Assembly: GCA_028819075.1 (NCBI GenBank)
Contig: JAPPMM010000065.1
Location: forward strand, 19,067-83,066
Source of the DNA: Gammaproteobacteria bacterium
GTDB lineage: Bacteria; Gemmatimonadota; Gemmatimonadetes; Longimicrobiales; Gaopeijiaceae
Direction: 5' to 3'
Length of the DNA: 64,000 nt
Part shown: positions 1 to 8,359 of the stretch, piece after piece
How positions within the stretch are numbered: the first letter of the stretch is position 1
Layout: every line of letters begins with the position of its first letter
Made by a program: the position numbers and the translations under genes
Notes under the pieces: generated by a model
Told to the model about the DNA's origin: nothing
Database searches by the model: none
The model's input: the letters and a program-made list of their open reading frames with translations, nothing else

Positions 1-135
1 ATCCGGACCGAGGGCGGATACTCCATCATCTTCGACCTTTCCGGCCAGGCGATCGTCTCCGCGGATCCCGAACTCAACCTGACCCAGCAGGTCATCGACC
101 GGCTGATGCAGAATACGCCGCCCGGCAACCGGTGA
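1..135 (+). CDS. OmpH/Skp-family periplasmic chaperone, C-terminal fragment
   Basis: Only the last 44 codons are in the window; the gene begins before base 1. The peptide runs through YSIIFD, IVSADPELNLT and QQVIDRLM to a TGA at 133-135. This matches the usual end of the OmpH/Skp family, where a beta strand and a D-x-T-xx-V-xx-L motif close the protein. Skp-type proteins hold outer-membrane proteins soluble in the periplasm. They are often encoded next to lpxD, as here: the lpxD start lies 57 bases downstream. The family assignment rests on this tail and on the neighbour, so it is good but not certain. Confidence 0.65.
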   Translation: MRTEGGYSIIFDLSGQAIVSADPELNLTQQVIDRLMQNTPPGNR

Positions 136-191
136 GCCCGCCGTCCTCGACGACGGAGCCCGCCACAAGAGCAGCAGGACAGGAGACGACC

Positions 192-1226
192 ATGGACCTT
201 GCAGGAGCCGCCGCTCTCACCGGCGCGCGCCTGGAGGGGCAGTCCGGCTGGACCTTCGATCGAGTCGTGCCGGTGGACCAGGCCGGGCGCGGCAGGCTCG
301 GTTTCCTCGGCGACCGGCGCTACCTCAAGCACCTGGACTCGTCCTCGGCCGAGGCCCTGCTGGTGTCGGAGAGCCTCTCCGCCTCCGTTCGCGACCGCGT
401 GCCGAACCTGTTGATCGCCGGTCGGCCGCGCCTCGCCCTGGCCCGGTTGCTGGATCGGCTCCATCCCCCGGAGGAAGCGCTTCCGGGGATCCATCCCACG
501 GCCGTGCTGGGCAGGGGCGCCAGGCTCGGCCGGGACGTGCGCATCGATGCCTGCGCGGTGCTGGAGGAGGATGTCGAGGTCGGTGACCGCGCGCACATCG
601 GCGCCCACGTATCGGTGGGCGCGGGATCGCGCATCGGCGCCGACTCGCGCCTGCACCCGCATGTCGTGCTGTATCCGGGAACCCGGCTGGGTCGGCGCGT
701 CGTCCTGCATGCCGGGACCGTCGTGGGCTCCGACGGCTTCGGCTTCGTGATGAGCGAGGGCGGCCATGAGAAGATCCGCCAGGTAGGCGGCTGCATCATC
801 GGCGACGACGTGGAGATGGGCGCCCATTGCTGCGTCGACCGGGGATCCATCGGGGACACCGTGATCGGCCCGGGCACCAAGACCGACAACCTGGTCCACG
901 TCGCCCACAACGTGAACGTGGGCGACCACTCCCTCCTGATCGCCCAGGTGGGCATCTCCGGTTCCACGACCCTGGGAAAGGGCGTGGTGATGGCGGGGCA
1001 GTCGGGCGCGACCGGGCACCTCGAGATCGGCGACGGGGCACGCGTGGCCGTGCAGACCGGAGTGATCAGGGATGTCCCCGCCGGGACCAGCGTGGTCGGA
1101 TTTCCCGGGCGCCCGCGCGCGGAGTTCTGGAAGTCCATGGCGGCGATGCGCAGGCTCCCGGCGCTGAGGGAGCGGGTGAAGGAGCTGGAGGAACGCCTGT
1201 CCGCGCTGGAGGGGAAGGACGAGTGA
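192..1226 (+). CDS. lpxD: UDP-3-O-(3-hydroxyacyl)glucosamine N-acyltransferase LpxD
   Basis: LpxD adds the N-linked hydroxyacyl chain from acyl-ACP to UDP-3-O-acyl-GlcN, the third step of lipid A synthesis, in the cytosol. The 344-residue protein has an N-terminal uridine-binding domain (about 1-95), a left-handed beta-helix of hexapeptide repeats (about 95-300) and a C-terminal helix with a short coiled coil (RERVKELEERL). The DGFGF segment and the catalytic His region LVHVAHNVNVG are both present. I chose the ATG at 192 because AGGAG lies at 181-185 and LpxD proteins normally begin just before this point; an in-frame GTG at 132 would overlap the upstream stop. It heads the lipid A run and is followed after 22 bases by lpxC-fabZ. 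Confidence 0.96.
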   Translation: MDLAGAAALTGARLEGQSGWTFDRVVPVDQAGRGRLGFLGDRRYLKHLDSSSAEALLVSESLSASVRDRVPNLLIAGRPRLALARLLDRLHPPEEALPGIHPTAVLGRGARLGRDVRIDACAVLEEDVEVGDRAHIGAHVSVGAGSRIGADSRLHPHVVLYPGTRLGRRVVLHAGTVVGSDGFGFVMSEGGHEKIRQVGGCIIGDDVEMGAHCCVDRGSIGDTVIGPGTKTDNLVHVAHNVNVGDHSLLIAQVGISGSTTLGKGVVMAGQSGATGHLEIGDGARVAVQTGVIRDVPAGTSVVGFPGRPRAEFWKSMAAMRRLPALRERVKELEERLSALEGKDE

Positions 1227-1248
1227 TGACCGGCAGGGAGGAGCGTTC

Positions 1249-2532
1249 ATGAGCGGGAGCCGGCAGCGCACGATCGGCCGGGAGGTGAGCCTCGAGGGCA
1301 TCGGCATTCACCTGGGAGAGCATGCGGCCGTGTCGTTCCATCCGGCCGAACCCGGCGCCGGCATCGTCTTCCGGCGCATCGATCTGCCCGGCAAGCCCGA
1401 GATTCCCGCGACCCTGGATCACGTCGTGGACACCGAGCTGGGAACGAGCATCGGCCGGGGCGAAGCCCGGGTGCGCACCGTGGAGCACCTGATGGCGGCG
1501 TTGGGCGCCAGCGGGACTACCAACGTGCGGGTGGACGTTTCCGGACCCGAGATCCCCATCCGGGACGGGAGCTTCCTGGACTTCCTGGATGCCCTGGACG
1601 CAGCGGGAGTGGTGGAACAGAAAGCGGCCGCACGGGTGGCCGAACTCGATGAGCCGGTCGTGTTGCGCGCTACCGGCGGCCAATCGTACATCCTCGCGCC
1701 CGGCGCGGGACTGCGCATCACCGCGACCATCGACTTCGAACACCCCGCGATCGGCCGCCAGACCGGATCGTTCGACAGCTTCGGCGCCGGTTTTCGGGCC
1801 GACATCGCTCCGGCGCGCACCTTCGGCTTCCTCGCCGACGCGGAGGAGCTGCATGCACGCGGCCTCGCGCAGGGGGCATCGCTGGCCAACACCATCGTTC
1901 TGGACGACGAGGGCGTGGCCAACGACGGACTGCGGTTCCCCGACGAATTCCTGCGCCACAAGATCGGGGACGTGCTGGGCGATCTGACGCTGCTGGGCAG
2001 CCGGCTGCAGGGCCATCTGGTGGTGGAGCGGCCGAGTCACAGCGGTAACATCGAACTCGGCCGGCTGGTCGCGGAGCAGCTCGACCGCGCGCCTGCCGCG
2101 CCCGCGTTCGATGTCGAGCGGATTCGCAGCTACCTGCCGCACCGCTATCCGATGCTGCTCGTGGACCGGATCGCGGCTGTGGAAGGCGGTCGCCACATCA
2201 CGGGCATCAAGAACGTCACCATCAACGAACCCTTCTTTCAGGGACACTTTCCCGGACGGGCCATCATGCCGGGCGTGCTCATCGTGGAGGCGATGGCCCA
2301 GATCGGCGGGCTTCTGCTCATCGATTCCGTGGGCAACCCCCGCGACAAGCAGGTCTATCTCATGTCCATACAGAAGGCGCGCTTCCGGCGGCCGGTGGTG
2401 CCCGGCGACCAACTGGTGTGCGAGGTGGAGCTGCTGCGCTTCCGGCGCGGGACCTGCAAGATGAGAGGCAAGGGATACGTGGACGGGATGCTGGCCGCGG
2501 AGGCCGAATTCATGGCGAGGGTTGTGGACTGA
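1249..2532 (+). CDS. lpxC/fabZ: LpxC-FabZ fusion: UDP-3-O-acyl-GlcNAc deacetylase plus 3-hydroxyacyl-ACP dehydratase
   Basis: One 427-residue protein joins two enzymes. Residues 1 to about 275 are LpxC, the zinc deacetylase that commits UDP-acyl-GlcNAc to lipid A. The zinc ligands H80, H237 and D241 and the catalytic H264 fall at nearly the E. coli positions. Residues about 288-427 are FabZ, with catalytic H333 in GHFPG and E347 in VEAMAQ, which dehydrates 3-hydroxyacyl-ACP in fatty acid elongation. The two compete for the same hydroxyacyl-ACP pool, so the fusion links lipid A and phospholipid supply. Such fusions are known in Bacteroidota and some other diderms. LpxA starts at the base after its stop. 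Confidence 0.96.
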   Translation: MSGSRQRTIGREVSLEGIGIHLGEHAAVSFHPAEPGAGIVFRRIDLPGKPEIPATLDHVVDTELGTSIGRGEARVRTVEHLMAALGASGTTNVRVDVSGPEIPIRDGSFLDFLDALDAAGVVEQKAAARVAELDEPVVLRATGGQSYILAPGAGLRITATIDFEHPAIGRQTGSFDSFGAGFRADIAPARTFGFLADAEELHARGLAQGASLANTIVLDDEGVANDGLRFPDEFLRHKIGDVLGDLTLLGSRLQGHLVVERPSHSGNIELGRLVAEQLDRAPAAPAFDVERIRSYLPHRYPMLLVDRIAAVEGGRHITGIKNVTINEPFFQGHFPGRAIMPGVLIVEAMAQIGGLLLIDSVGNPRDKQVYLMSIQKARFRRPVVPGDQLVCEVELLRFRRGTCKMRGKGYVDGMLAAEAEFMARVVD

Positions 2533-3345
2533 ATGGGGGATTCGCTGCTGGACCCTTCGCGAACCGTTCAGCCCGATGTCCACCCGACGGCGATCGTGGA
2601 CGACGGGGCCGTGCTGGGAGCGGAGGTGGTCGTAGGGCCCTATGCGATCGTTGGCCCGGGCGTGCGCGTCGGCGCGAGAACCCGAATCGGCCCACACGTC
2701 CTGATTGAACGGGATACCTCCGTGGGCGAGGGGTGCCGCCTTGGCCAGGGCGCGGTGCTGGGCACCGATCCGCAGGACCTCAAGTACAAGGGCGAGCGTT
2801 CCGAGCTGATCGTCGGCGACCGCACCGTCGTCCGCGAATACGCGACCCTCAACCGGGGCTCGGCCGCGTCCGGGCGCACGGTGGTGGGCAGCGACTGTCT
2901 ACTCATGGCGTATGTCCACGTGGCCCACGACTGCCGCCTGGGGAACCACGTCGTACTGTCCAACTCGGTCAACATGGCCGGCCACGTCACAATCGAGGAT
3001 TGGGTCATCGTCGGGGGCCTCGTGGGGATCCACCAGTACGTGCGCATCGGTGCCCATGTCTTCGTTGGCGGCGGCGCACGCGTCTCGAAGGACGTTCCGC
3101 CCTACTGCCGGGCCGCGGGGGGACGTCCAAGACTGTACGGGCTCAACACGGTCGGGCTGGAGAGGCGCGGGTTTCCGGAGGGTACCCGCCGGCATCTCAG
3201 GCAGGCATACCGCATCCTGTTCCAGTCCGGGCTGAACGTGTCCCAGGCCATGACCCGCGTCGAGGCCGACGTCGAGCAGATTCCGGAGGTTCGCCACCTT
3301 CTCGACTTCATCCGCAACAGCGCACGCGGATTAACCCTCGGATGA
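2533..3345 (+). CDS. lpxA: acyl-ACP--UDP-N-acetylglucosamine O-acyltransferase LpxA
   Basis: LpxA performs the first step of lipid A synthesis, moving a 3-hydroxyacyl group from ACP to the 3-OH of UDP-GlcNAc. The 270-residue protein is close to the usual 262. It shows hexapeptide beta-helix repeats over about residues 15-195, the catalytic His in VHVAHDCRLG, and a helical C-terminal domain ending in a LLDFIRNS segment. The ATG directly follows the lpxC-fabZ stop, and the lpxA stop overlaps the next ATG, so translation is probably coupled. The neighbouring oxidoreductase raises the question of whether the true acceptor is the 3-amino analogue of UDP-GlcNAc (see findings). Confidence 0.95.
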   Translation: MGDSLLDPSRTVQPDVHPTAIVDDGAVLGAEVVVGPYAIVGPGVRVGARTRIGPHVLIERDTSVGEGCRLGQGAVLGTDPQDLKYKGERSELIVGDRTVVREYATLNRGSAASGRTVVGSDCLLMAYVHVAHDCRLGNHVVLSNSVNMAGHVTIEDWVIVGGLVGIHQYVRIGAHVFVGGGARVSKDVPPYCRAAGGRPRLYGLNTVGLERRGFPEGTRRHLRQAYRILFQSGLNVSQAMTRVEADVEQIPEVRHLLDFIRNSARGLTLG

Positions 3346-4379
3346 ATCCGCCCACCCCGATCCGCATGGGGGTGGCCGGCGTCGGGAGCCTGGGGTTCCA
3401 TCACGCGCGGATTCTCGGCGATCTGCCGGAAGTCCGGATGGCGGGATTCTTCGATGTGGACGCGCGCCGGGCCGCGTTCGTGTCAAGGGAGCTCGGGCTT
3501 GCGCCGGCCCGCAGTCTGCCGGAGCTGCTGTCGGAGGTAGATGCGCTGGTGGTGGCGGTTCCCACCTACTCTCACGAGGAGGTGGCGCTCGCGGCGGCCG
3601 GGCGCGGTGTTCACCTTCTCATCGAGAAGCCCATCGCGCCTTCGCTCGAGGCCGCGGATCGCATCCTGGCCGCGGCCCGCCGGGCGGGCATCGTGGTGCA
3701 GACCGGGCATGTGGAGCGGTTCAACGGCGCGCTCCGGGCGGCGGCTCCGTACATCGACGCTCCGCTCTTCATCGAGTCGCAGCGCCTGGCGCCCTTTCGC
3801 CCCCGGGGCACGGACGTGGCCGTCGTGCTCGATCTGATGATTCACGACGTGGACCTGGTGCGCATGCTCGTGCAGGCGCCGCTGGCGGACATCGCCGCCG
3901 CCGGCATCCCGGTGCTGACTCCGTCGGTGGACATCGCCAACGCGCGCCTCACCTTCCGGAACGGGGCCGTGGCGAACCTGACCGCGAGCCGGGTGTCGAG
4001 CGAAGGGCAGCGCATGCTGCGGGTGTTCCAGCGGTCGGGATACCTGCGCGTCGATCTGGCGCGCGGGAGGGGAGAGTTCCTGCGGCTCCGGCGGGACCTG
4101 CCCGCCTTGCTTGAAGGCGTGCGGGAAGCCAGCGTGGAGGAAGGGAAGGGGGGACCGGACCCGAAGGCGGCTCCGGGGCTGGAGGACATCGTCGAGCGCA
4201 TTCCCTTCGAGGGTTTCCCTGAGGAACCGCTGCGGGTCGAACTCGAGGGGTTCAGGGATGCGGCGCTCGGGCGTTCGGATCCGGCCGTCTCCGGTGATGA
4301 AGGCCGGGCGGCTCTGGAGATCACGCTGTGCATCGAGAAGAGGATTCTGGACCATGTCGCTCATTCGCGTACGTCGTAA
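3342..4379 (+). CDS. Gfo/Idh/MocA-family oxidoreductase, possibly GnnA-like
   Basis: This 345-residue protein is an NAD(P)-dependent sugar oxidoreductase. It has an N-terminal Rossmann fold with GVAGVGSLGFHH near residue 10, the family's EKP motif in LIEKPIAPS, and a C-terminal alpha/beta substrate domain with the IHDVDL segment. Its start overlaps the lpxA stop (ATGA at 3342-3345). In Acidithiobacillus, a gene of this family (gnnA) lies between lpxA and lpxB and oxidises the 3-OH of UDP-GlcNAc before transamination by GnnB. Place and family fit that role, but no GnnB-type aminotransferase is in the window. The substrate is therefore inferred only. Confidence 0.85.
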   Translation: MNPPTPIRMGVAGVGSLGFHHARILGDLPEVRMAGFFDVDARRAAFVSRELGLAPARSLPELLSEVDALVVAVPTYSHEEVALAAAGRGVHLLIEKPIAPSLEAADRILAAARRAGIVVQTGHVERFNGALRAAAPYIDAPLFIESQRLAPFRPRGTDVAVVLDLMIHDVDLVRMLVQAPLADIAAAGIPVLTPSVDIANARLTFRNGAVANLTASRVSSEGQRMLRVFQRSGYLRVDLARGRGEFLRLRRDLPALLEGVREASVEEGKGGPDPKAAPGLEDIVERIPFEGFPEEPLRVELEGFRDAALGRSDPAVSGDEGRAALEITLCIEKRILDHVAHSRTS

Positions 4380-4488
4380 CCGCAAGAAGGACTGGATCGA
4401 CGCCAAGCGGGGCAAGCCCCCCACGAAGCTCATCGCCCTGCTGGTGGCGGTGCTGCTCGTCATCTGGTATCTGGGGTTCCGGTTCTGA
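4354..4488 (+). CDS. 44-residue single-pass membrane peptide in the lipid A run
   Basis: The peptide starts inside the end of the oxidoreductase gene (26-base overlap) and stops 3 bases before lpxB. It has a strongly basic N-terminus (RVRRNRKKDW), then a hydrophobic helix from about residue 25 to 40 (LIALLVAVLLVIWYLG) ending in FRF. That is the layout of a small inner-membrane protein with the basic end in the cytosol. It fills the only gap between two essential-type genes, which supports it being real. I recognise no family. An accidental open frame cannot be excluded at this length. Confidence 0.5.
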   Translation: MSLIRVRRNRKKDWIDAKRGKPPTKLIALLVAVLLVIWYLGFRF

Positions 4489-4491
4489 GCG

Positions 4492-5634
4492 ATGGCGCGC
4501 GACCCGGTGATCCTCATGCTCGCCGGGGAGCCCTCCGGTGACCTCCACGGGGCCGCCCTCGCCCGCTCGCTGCTCGACAAGTGGCCGTCCGCCCGGCTGC
4601 TGGGGCTGGGAGGCGAACGCATGGCCGCAGAGGGGGTCGAATGCATGGCGGGTCTCGATCGGCTTGCGGTCATGGGCTTCGCGGAAGTCGTGCGCCACCT
4701 CGGCTTCTTCCGGCGGCTCATGGGCCGGGTTCGCGCCGCGATGCATCGCCACGGTGTGAACCTCGTCATCCCGATCGACTATCCGGGGTTCAACCTGCGT
4801 GTCGCGAAATACGCCCGCGAGGTTGGCATCCGGGTGTTGTATTACATCGCTCCCCAGGTCTGGGCGTGGAGGCCGGCGCGCGCCCGGCGGCTGGCCCGCG
4901 ACACCGATCACGTCGCCGTGATTCTCCCCTTCGAGGCCGGATTTCTGCAGAGGGCAGGCGCGCGCGCGACCTTCGTGGGGCACCCGTTGCTCGAGCTCGA
5001 GCACGAGGTGCCGGCCCGGGCCGACTTCTGCCGCGCCCACGGTCTCGATGCGCGGCGGCCGCTGCTGGCGCTCTTTCCCGGATCCAGGCGCCAGGAACTC
5101 GACCGCCACCTGGAAGTGTTCCTGGGCACCGCCCGCCGGCTCGCGCGAGCGCGCCCCCAACTGCAGGCTGTGGTGGCGCGCGCTCCCGGTCTGCCCGCTC
5201 GCGCGTACTCAGGGGTGGCCGCCACCGTCGTCGACGATGGCCGGAGCCTGCTCCGTCATGCGCGCGCGGCGGTGCTGAAGTCGGGCACCTCCACCGTGGA
5301 GGCCGCGCTCGCGGGCGTACCCTTCGCCACCGCATACCGGACGCACCCGCTCACCTTCGCCCTTGCCCGCCGCCTGGTGCGCGTGGACCACATCGCCATG
5401 GCCAACCTCATCGCCGGCCGGCGGGTGGTGCCCGAACTGATTCAGCACGAAGCGACCCCGGCGAGGCTCGAGCGCGAGCTGCTCCCGCTCGTCGACGACA
5501 CGGAGGAGCGACGCGCCGTGGTCGCGGGGCTGGGCGAAGTCCGCCGAGCGCTCGGTTCGGCGGGCGCGGCCCGCAGGGTGGCCGCGATCGCGGAGTCCCT
5601 GCTGTTCCCGTCACAGCGGGCGGCGGCGGGATGA
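4492..5634 (+). CDS. lpxB: lipid-A-disaccharide synthase LpxB
   Basis: LpxB (glycosyltransferase family 19) joins UDP-2,3-diacylglucosamine and lipid X to give the beta-1,6-linked disaccharide at the inner face of the membrane. The 380-residue protein opens with the diagnostic AGEPSGDLHGA motif near residue 10. It also has the family segments IDYPGFNLR, YYIAPQVWAW and LFPGSRRQE, and the KSGTSTVEAAL segment near the C-terminus. Length matches the family (about 380). The stop overlaps the lpxK start as ATGA. Confidence 0.96.
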   Translation: MARDPVILMLAGEPSGDLHGAALARSLLDKWPSARLLGLGGERMAAEGVECMAGLDRLAVMGFAEVVRHLGFFRRLMGRVRAAMHRHGVNLVIPIDYPGFNLRVAKYAREVGIRVLYYIAPQVWAWRPARARRLARDTDHVAVILPFEAGFLQRAGARATFVGHPLLELEHEVPARADFCRAHGLDARRPLLALFPGSRRQELDRHLEVFLGTARRLARARPQLQAVVARAPGLPARAYSGVAATVVDDGRSLLRHARAAVLKSGTSTVEAALAGVPFATAYRTHPLTFALARRLVRVDHIAMANLIAGRRVVPELIQHEATPARLERELLPLVDDTEERRAVVAGLGEVRRALGSAGAARRVAAIAESLLFPSQRAAAG

Positions 5635-6671
5635 GACAGGCCGTGGAGGCGGGACTGGGCTGGGTGTGGGGGGCGTCCACCCGGCCGGCGGCGGCGGCCG
5701 GGCTGGCTCTGCTGCCGCTGGAAATGGCCTTCGCGGCGGGGGTGGCGGTCCGCAACCACCGCTACGACGCCGGACGGTTGCCGATCCGGTCGGCCGAGGT
5801 GCCGGTGGTGTCGGTCGGAAACCTGGCGGTGGGGGGGAGCGGCAAGACGCCTGTGGCGGCCTGGCTGGCCGCCTGGTTCCTGCGGCGCGGCGTGACCCCC
5901 GGCATCGTGACCAACGGGTACGGGCTCGACGAGATGCTGCTGCACCGGCAATGGAATCCCGAGGCGCCGGTCGCCGCCGATGGCCATCGGGCGCGTGCCG
6001 CCGCCGTTGTCGTGGAACGGGGCGCGCAGGTGGTGATCCTCGACGACGGCTTTCAGCACCGGGCCCTGGCGCGTGATCTGGATCTGGTGCTGGTCGCGGC
6101 GGAGCACCCTGTACCGCTGCGGCTTCTGCCGCGGGGGCCTTACCGGGAACCGGAGAAGGCCCTGGCGCGCGCGGGGGGTGTGATCGTAACCCGCCGAGTC
6201 GCTAGTTTTGGCGCGGCCCGGCGCCGAGCCCGGGCGCTGGAAGCGATGCACCGGCGGCGCTGTGCCCTTGTGAGCCTCGCGTTCTCGCGATGGAGCGATG
6301 TCGCGGGGGCTCCGGCCTCCGCTCCGACGGGCTCGGCGCTGGTCTTGTCAGGCATTGCGCGCCCGTGGGAGTTTCACGGGTTGCTGCAGCGGGAAATCCC
6401 CGGCATGGAGTTGGAGCCGATGATCTTCAGCGACCACCACTGCTACTCCGCGGCGGACATGGCCGCCATCGCGCGCCGCGCGCGCGGGCGCCCCGTCGTG
6501 ACCACCGCCAAGGATGCGGTGAAGCTGCCGCAGTTGGGCGAGCACGGGGTGGACGCGCGCGTCCTGCACCTTGAAGTCGTGGTCGAGAGGGGCCGGCGAT
6601 GGCTGGAAGACGCACTCGGTGAGCTGCCGGGGATCGTGCCGCCCAGCCTCGCGGGAAGGAGCGCCCGGTGA
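5631..6671 (+). CDS. lpxK: tetraacyldisaccharide 4'-kinase LpxK
   Basis: LpxK phosphorylates the 4'-position of the lipid A disaccharide at the inner membrane, giving lipid IVA. The 346-residue protein has an N-terminal hydrophobic region and a P-loop near residue 65 (GNLAVGGSGKTP). The family segment DDGFQHR follows, and the C-terminal part contains FSDHHCYS and TTAKDAVKL, both typical of LpxK. The start is fixed by the ATGA overlap with lpxB; the stop overlaps the GTG start of bshC. Confidence 0.95.
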   Translation: MRQAVEAGLGWVWGASTRPAAAAGLALLPLEMAFAAGVAVRNHRYDAGRLPIRSAEVPVVSVGNLAVGGSGKTPVAAWLAAWFLRRGVTPGIVTNGYGLDEMLLHRQWNPEAPVAADGHRARAAAVVVERGAQVVILDDGFQHRALARDLDLVLVAAEHPVPLRLLPRGPYREPEKALARAGGVIVTRRVASFGAARRRARALEAMHRRRCALVSLAFSRWSDVAGAPASAPTGSALVLSGIARPWEFHGLLQREIPGMELEPMIFSDHHCYSAADMAAIARRARGRPVVTTAKDAVKLPQLGEHGVDARVLHLEVVVERGRRWLEDALGELPGIVPPSLAGRSAR

Positions 6672-8311
6672 ACCTGGAGCTGCTCGTCGGCCATCCCTCC
6701 GGCTCCCGCCTGGTGGCCGACTACCTGACGCGGCGCCCCTCCGCCCTTGCCTTCTTCCAGGGCGACCCGACGCTTGCGGCCAGCTACACGGCCGCGGCCG
6801 AGGCGGTGGCGGCGCGCTTCGACCGCGCCGCCCGGGCCCGCGCCGTGGAGTGCGTCCACGCCCCCACGCCTGCGGTGCGGGCACGGCTGGATCGCCTGGT
6901 CGAGGAGGGTGGCTTCTTCGTCACCACCGGGCAGCAGCCCGGTCTCTTCACCGGCCCCCTGTACAGCGTCTACAAGGCGCTCACCGCGGTGCGACTGGCG
7001 GGCGCGCTGGAGGATGTCCTGGGAAGGCCCGTGATTCCCCTGTTCTGGGTGGCGTCCGAGGATCACGACTGGCGGGAGGTCGATCACACCTGGACCGTGA
7101 GCGTCTCCAACGAGCTGCGGCGCGTTGCACTCGCCGACGGTTCGGAGCGCGGGGACCGTCCCGTCCACCGCGTGCCGATGGGCGAAGCGATCGGGCCGGT
7201 GCTGGAGGAGTTTCTCTCGCTCTTTCCGGACAACGACTTCAAGCCCGCCTGCGCACGGCGTCTGCGTTCGGCGTACGCGCCCGGGAACTCGCTCGGCGAG
7301 GCCTTTACCCAGGTGCTCGCCGATTGGCTGGGGCCGCTGGGGATGGCCTTCGTCGACGCCTCTTCGCTCCCGCTCAAGCGCGCCTCGCGGAGGCTGTTCA
7401 CGGCGGTGCTGGACGGCGCGACCGAGCAGGAGGCGCTGCTGGGCAGAACCGCGGACCGGCTGAGGGCGGCCGGGTACCACGTACAGGTTCCCATTCTCGA
7501 CGGCGGGGTCAACCTGTTCTTCGAGGGAAGCTCGGGACGGGAGCGCGTGTACCGGAGCGGGGGCAACTTCCGGCTCAGGCACTCGCGCGAACTTCTTGCC
7601 CGCCGCCGGATCCTCGCCGAGTCGGATGCCGATCCCCGTGTGCTGAGCCCCAACGTTCTGCTCCGCCCCGTGGTCGAGGGCGCAGTGTTCCCGGTGGTAT
7701 CCTACGTCGCCGGACCGGGAGAAATCGCCTACTTCGCACAGCTCCGGGACCTGTTCGACCTCTGCGGGATCCGCATGCCGGTAGTCCACCCCCGGTTCTC
7801 GGTTACGGTCATCGAACCCAAGATCCGCAAGGTCCTCGACAAGCTGGACCTGTCCCTTCAGGACCTGGCTCGACCCTTCGGCGAACTCGCCGGACGCGTC
7901 GTGCAGGACGACGTACCCGAGGGCGTCCGTCAGGCACTTGCGGACTTGCGCGGGGGTATCGGCAGGGGCGTGGAGGAGCTGAGTCGCGCGGCGGCCACGC
8001 TGGATCCCACTCTGAAGGGACCCGCGAAGCACGTGCGCACGGTGGCCTTCGACGCACTCGAACAAATGCGGAAGAAGATCATCCACAGCCTTAAGCGGGA
8101 GAAGCAGACGAAGCTCCGCCAGCTCGAGAAGGCTCAGGTGCACCTGTATCCCCGGGGAGGTCCGCAGGAACGATCGTTGAACGCCTGCTACTACCTGATA
8201 CGCTACGGACGGGAATTCCTGGACGCGCTTCACGATCGTTTCTCAGTCCGGCTGGCCGGCGACGAGTCCCGCGCCGCGAACATCGCAGGTGTCGGGTCGC
8301 TCCGGGCCTGA
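6668..8311 (+). CDS. bshC: BshC, putative cysteine-adding enzyme of bacillithiol synthesis
   Basis: BshC is taken to join cysteine to glucosaminyl-malate in the last step of bacillithiol synthesis. The 547-residue protein matches the family in length (about 540) and carries its typical blocks: TTGQQPGLFTGPLY in the N-terminal nucleotide-fold domain, FWVASEDHDWREV, and a C-terminal YPRGGPQERSLNACYYL segment after a coiled-coil region. The GTG start at 6668 overlaps the lpxK stop (GTGA), placing it at the end of the lipid A run. bshA and bshB are not in the window. Bacillithiol is best known from Bacillota but also occurs in some diderm phyla. Confidence 0.92.
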   Translation: MNLELLVGHPSGSRLVADYLTRRPSALAFFQGDPTLAASYTAAAEAVAARFDRAARARAVECVHAPTPAVRARLDRLVEEGGFFVTTGQQPGLFTGPLYSVYKALTAVRLAGALEDVLGRPVIPLFWVASEDHDWREVDHTWTVSVSNELRRVALADGSERGDRPVHRVPMGEAIGPVLEEFLSLFPDNDFKPACARRLRSAYAPGNSLGEAFTQVLADWLGPLGMAFVDASSLPLKRASRRLFTAVLDGATEQEALLGRTADRLRAAGYHVQVPILDGGVNLFFEGSSGRERVYRSGGNFRLRHSRELLARRRILAESDADPRVLSPNVLLRPVVEGAVFPVVSYVAGPGEIAYFAQLRDLFDLCGIRMPVVHPRFSVTVIEPKIRKVLDKLDLSLQDLARPFGELAGRVVQDDVPEGVRQALADLRGGIGRGVEELSRAAATLDPTLKGPAKHVRTVAFDALEQMRKKIIHSLKREKQTKLRQLEKAQVHLYPRGGPQERSLNACYYLIRYGREFLDALHDRFSVRLAGDESRAANIAGVGSLRA

Positions 8312-8323
8312 GGCGGCGAATCG

Positions 8324-8353
8324 TTGTCAGGCTGGCTCCCCCAAACCTAGTTT
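8324..8353 (+). promoter_or_regulatory. predicted sigma70-type promoter, possibly for a leaderless transcript
   Basis: TTGTCA at 8324-8329 and TAGTTT at 8348-8353 are separated by 18 bases. The -10 element ends only 6 bases before the ATG at 8360, so transcription would begin at or next to the start codon, leaving no room for a ribosome binding site. It follows the end of bshC and would drive the small membrane protein, murJ and uvrC. Prediction from sequence only. Confidence 0.4.
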
Positions 8354-8359
8354 CGGACC

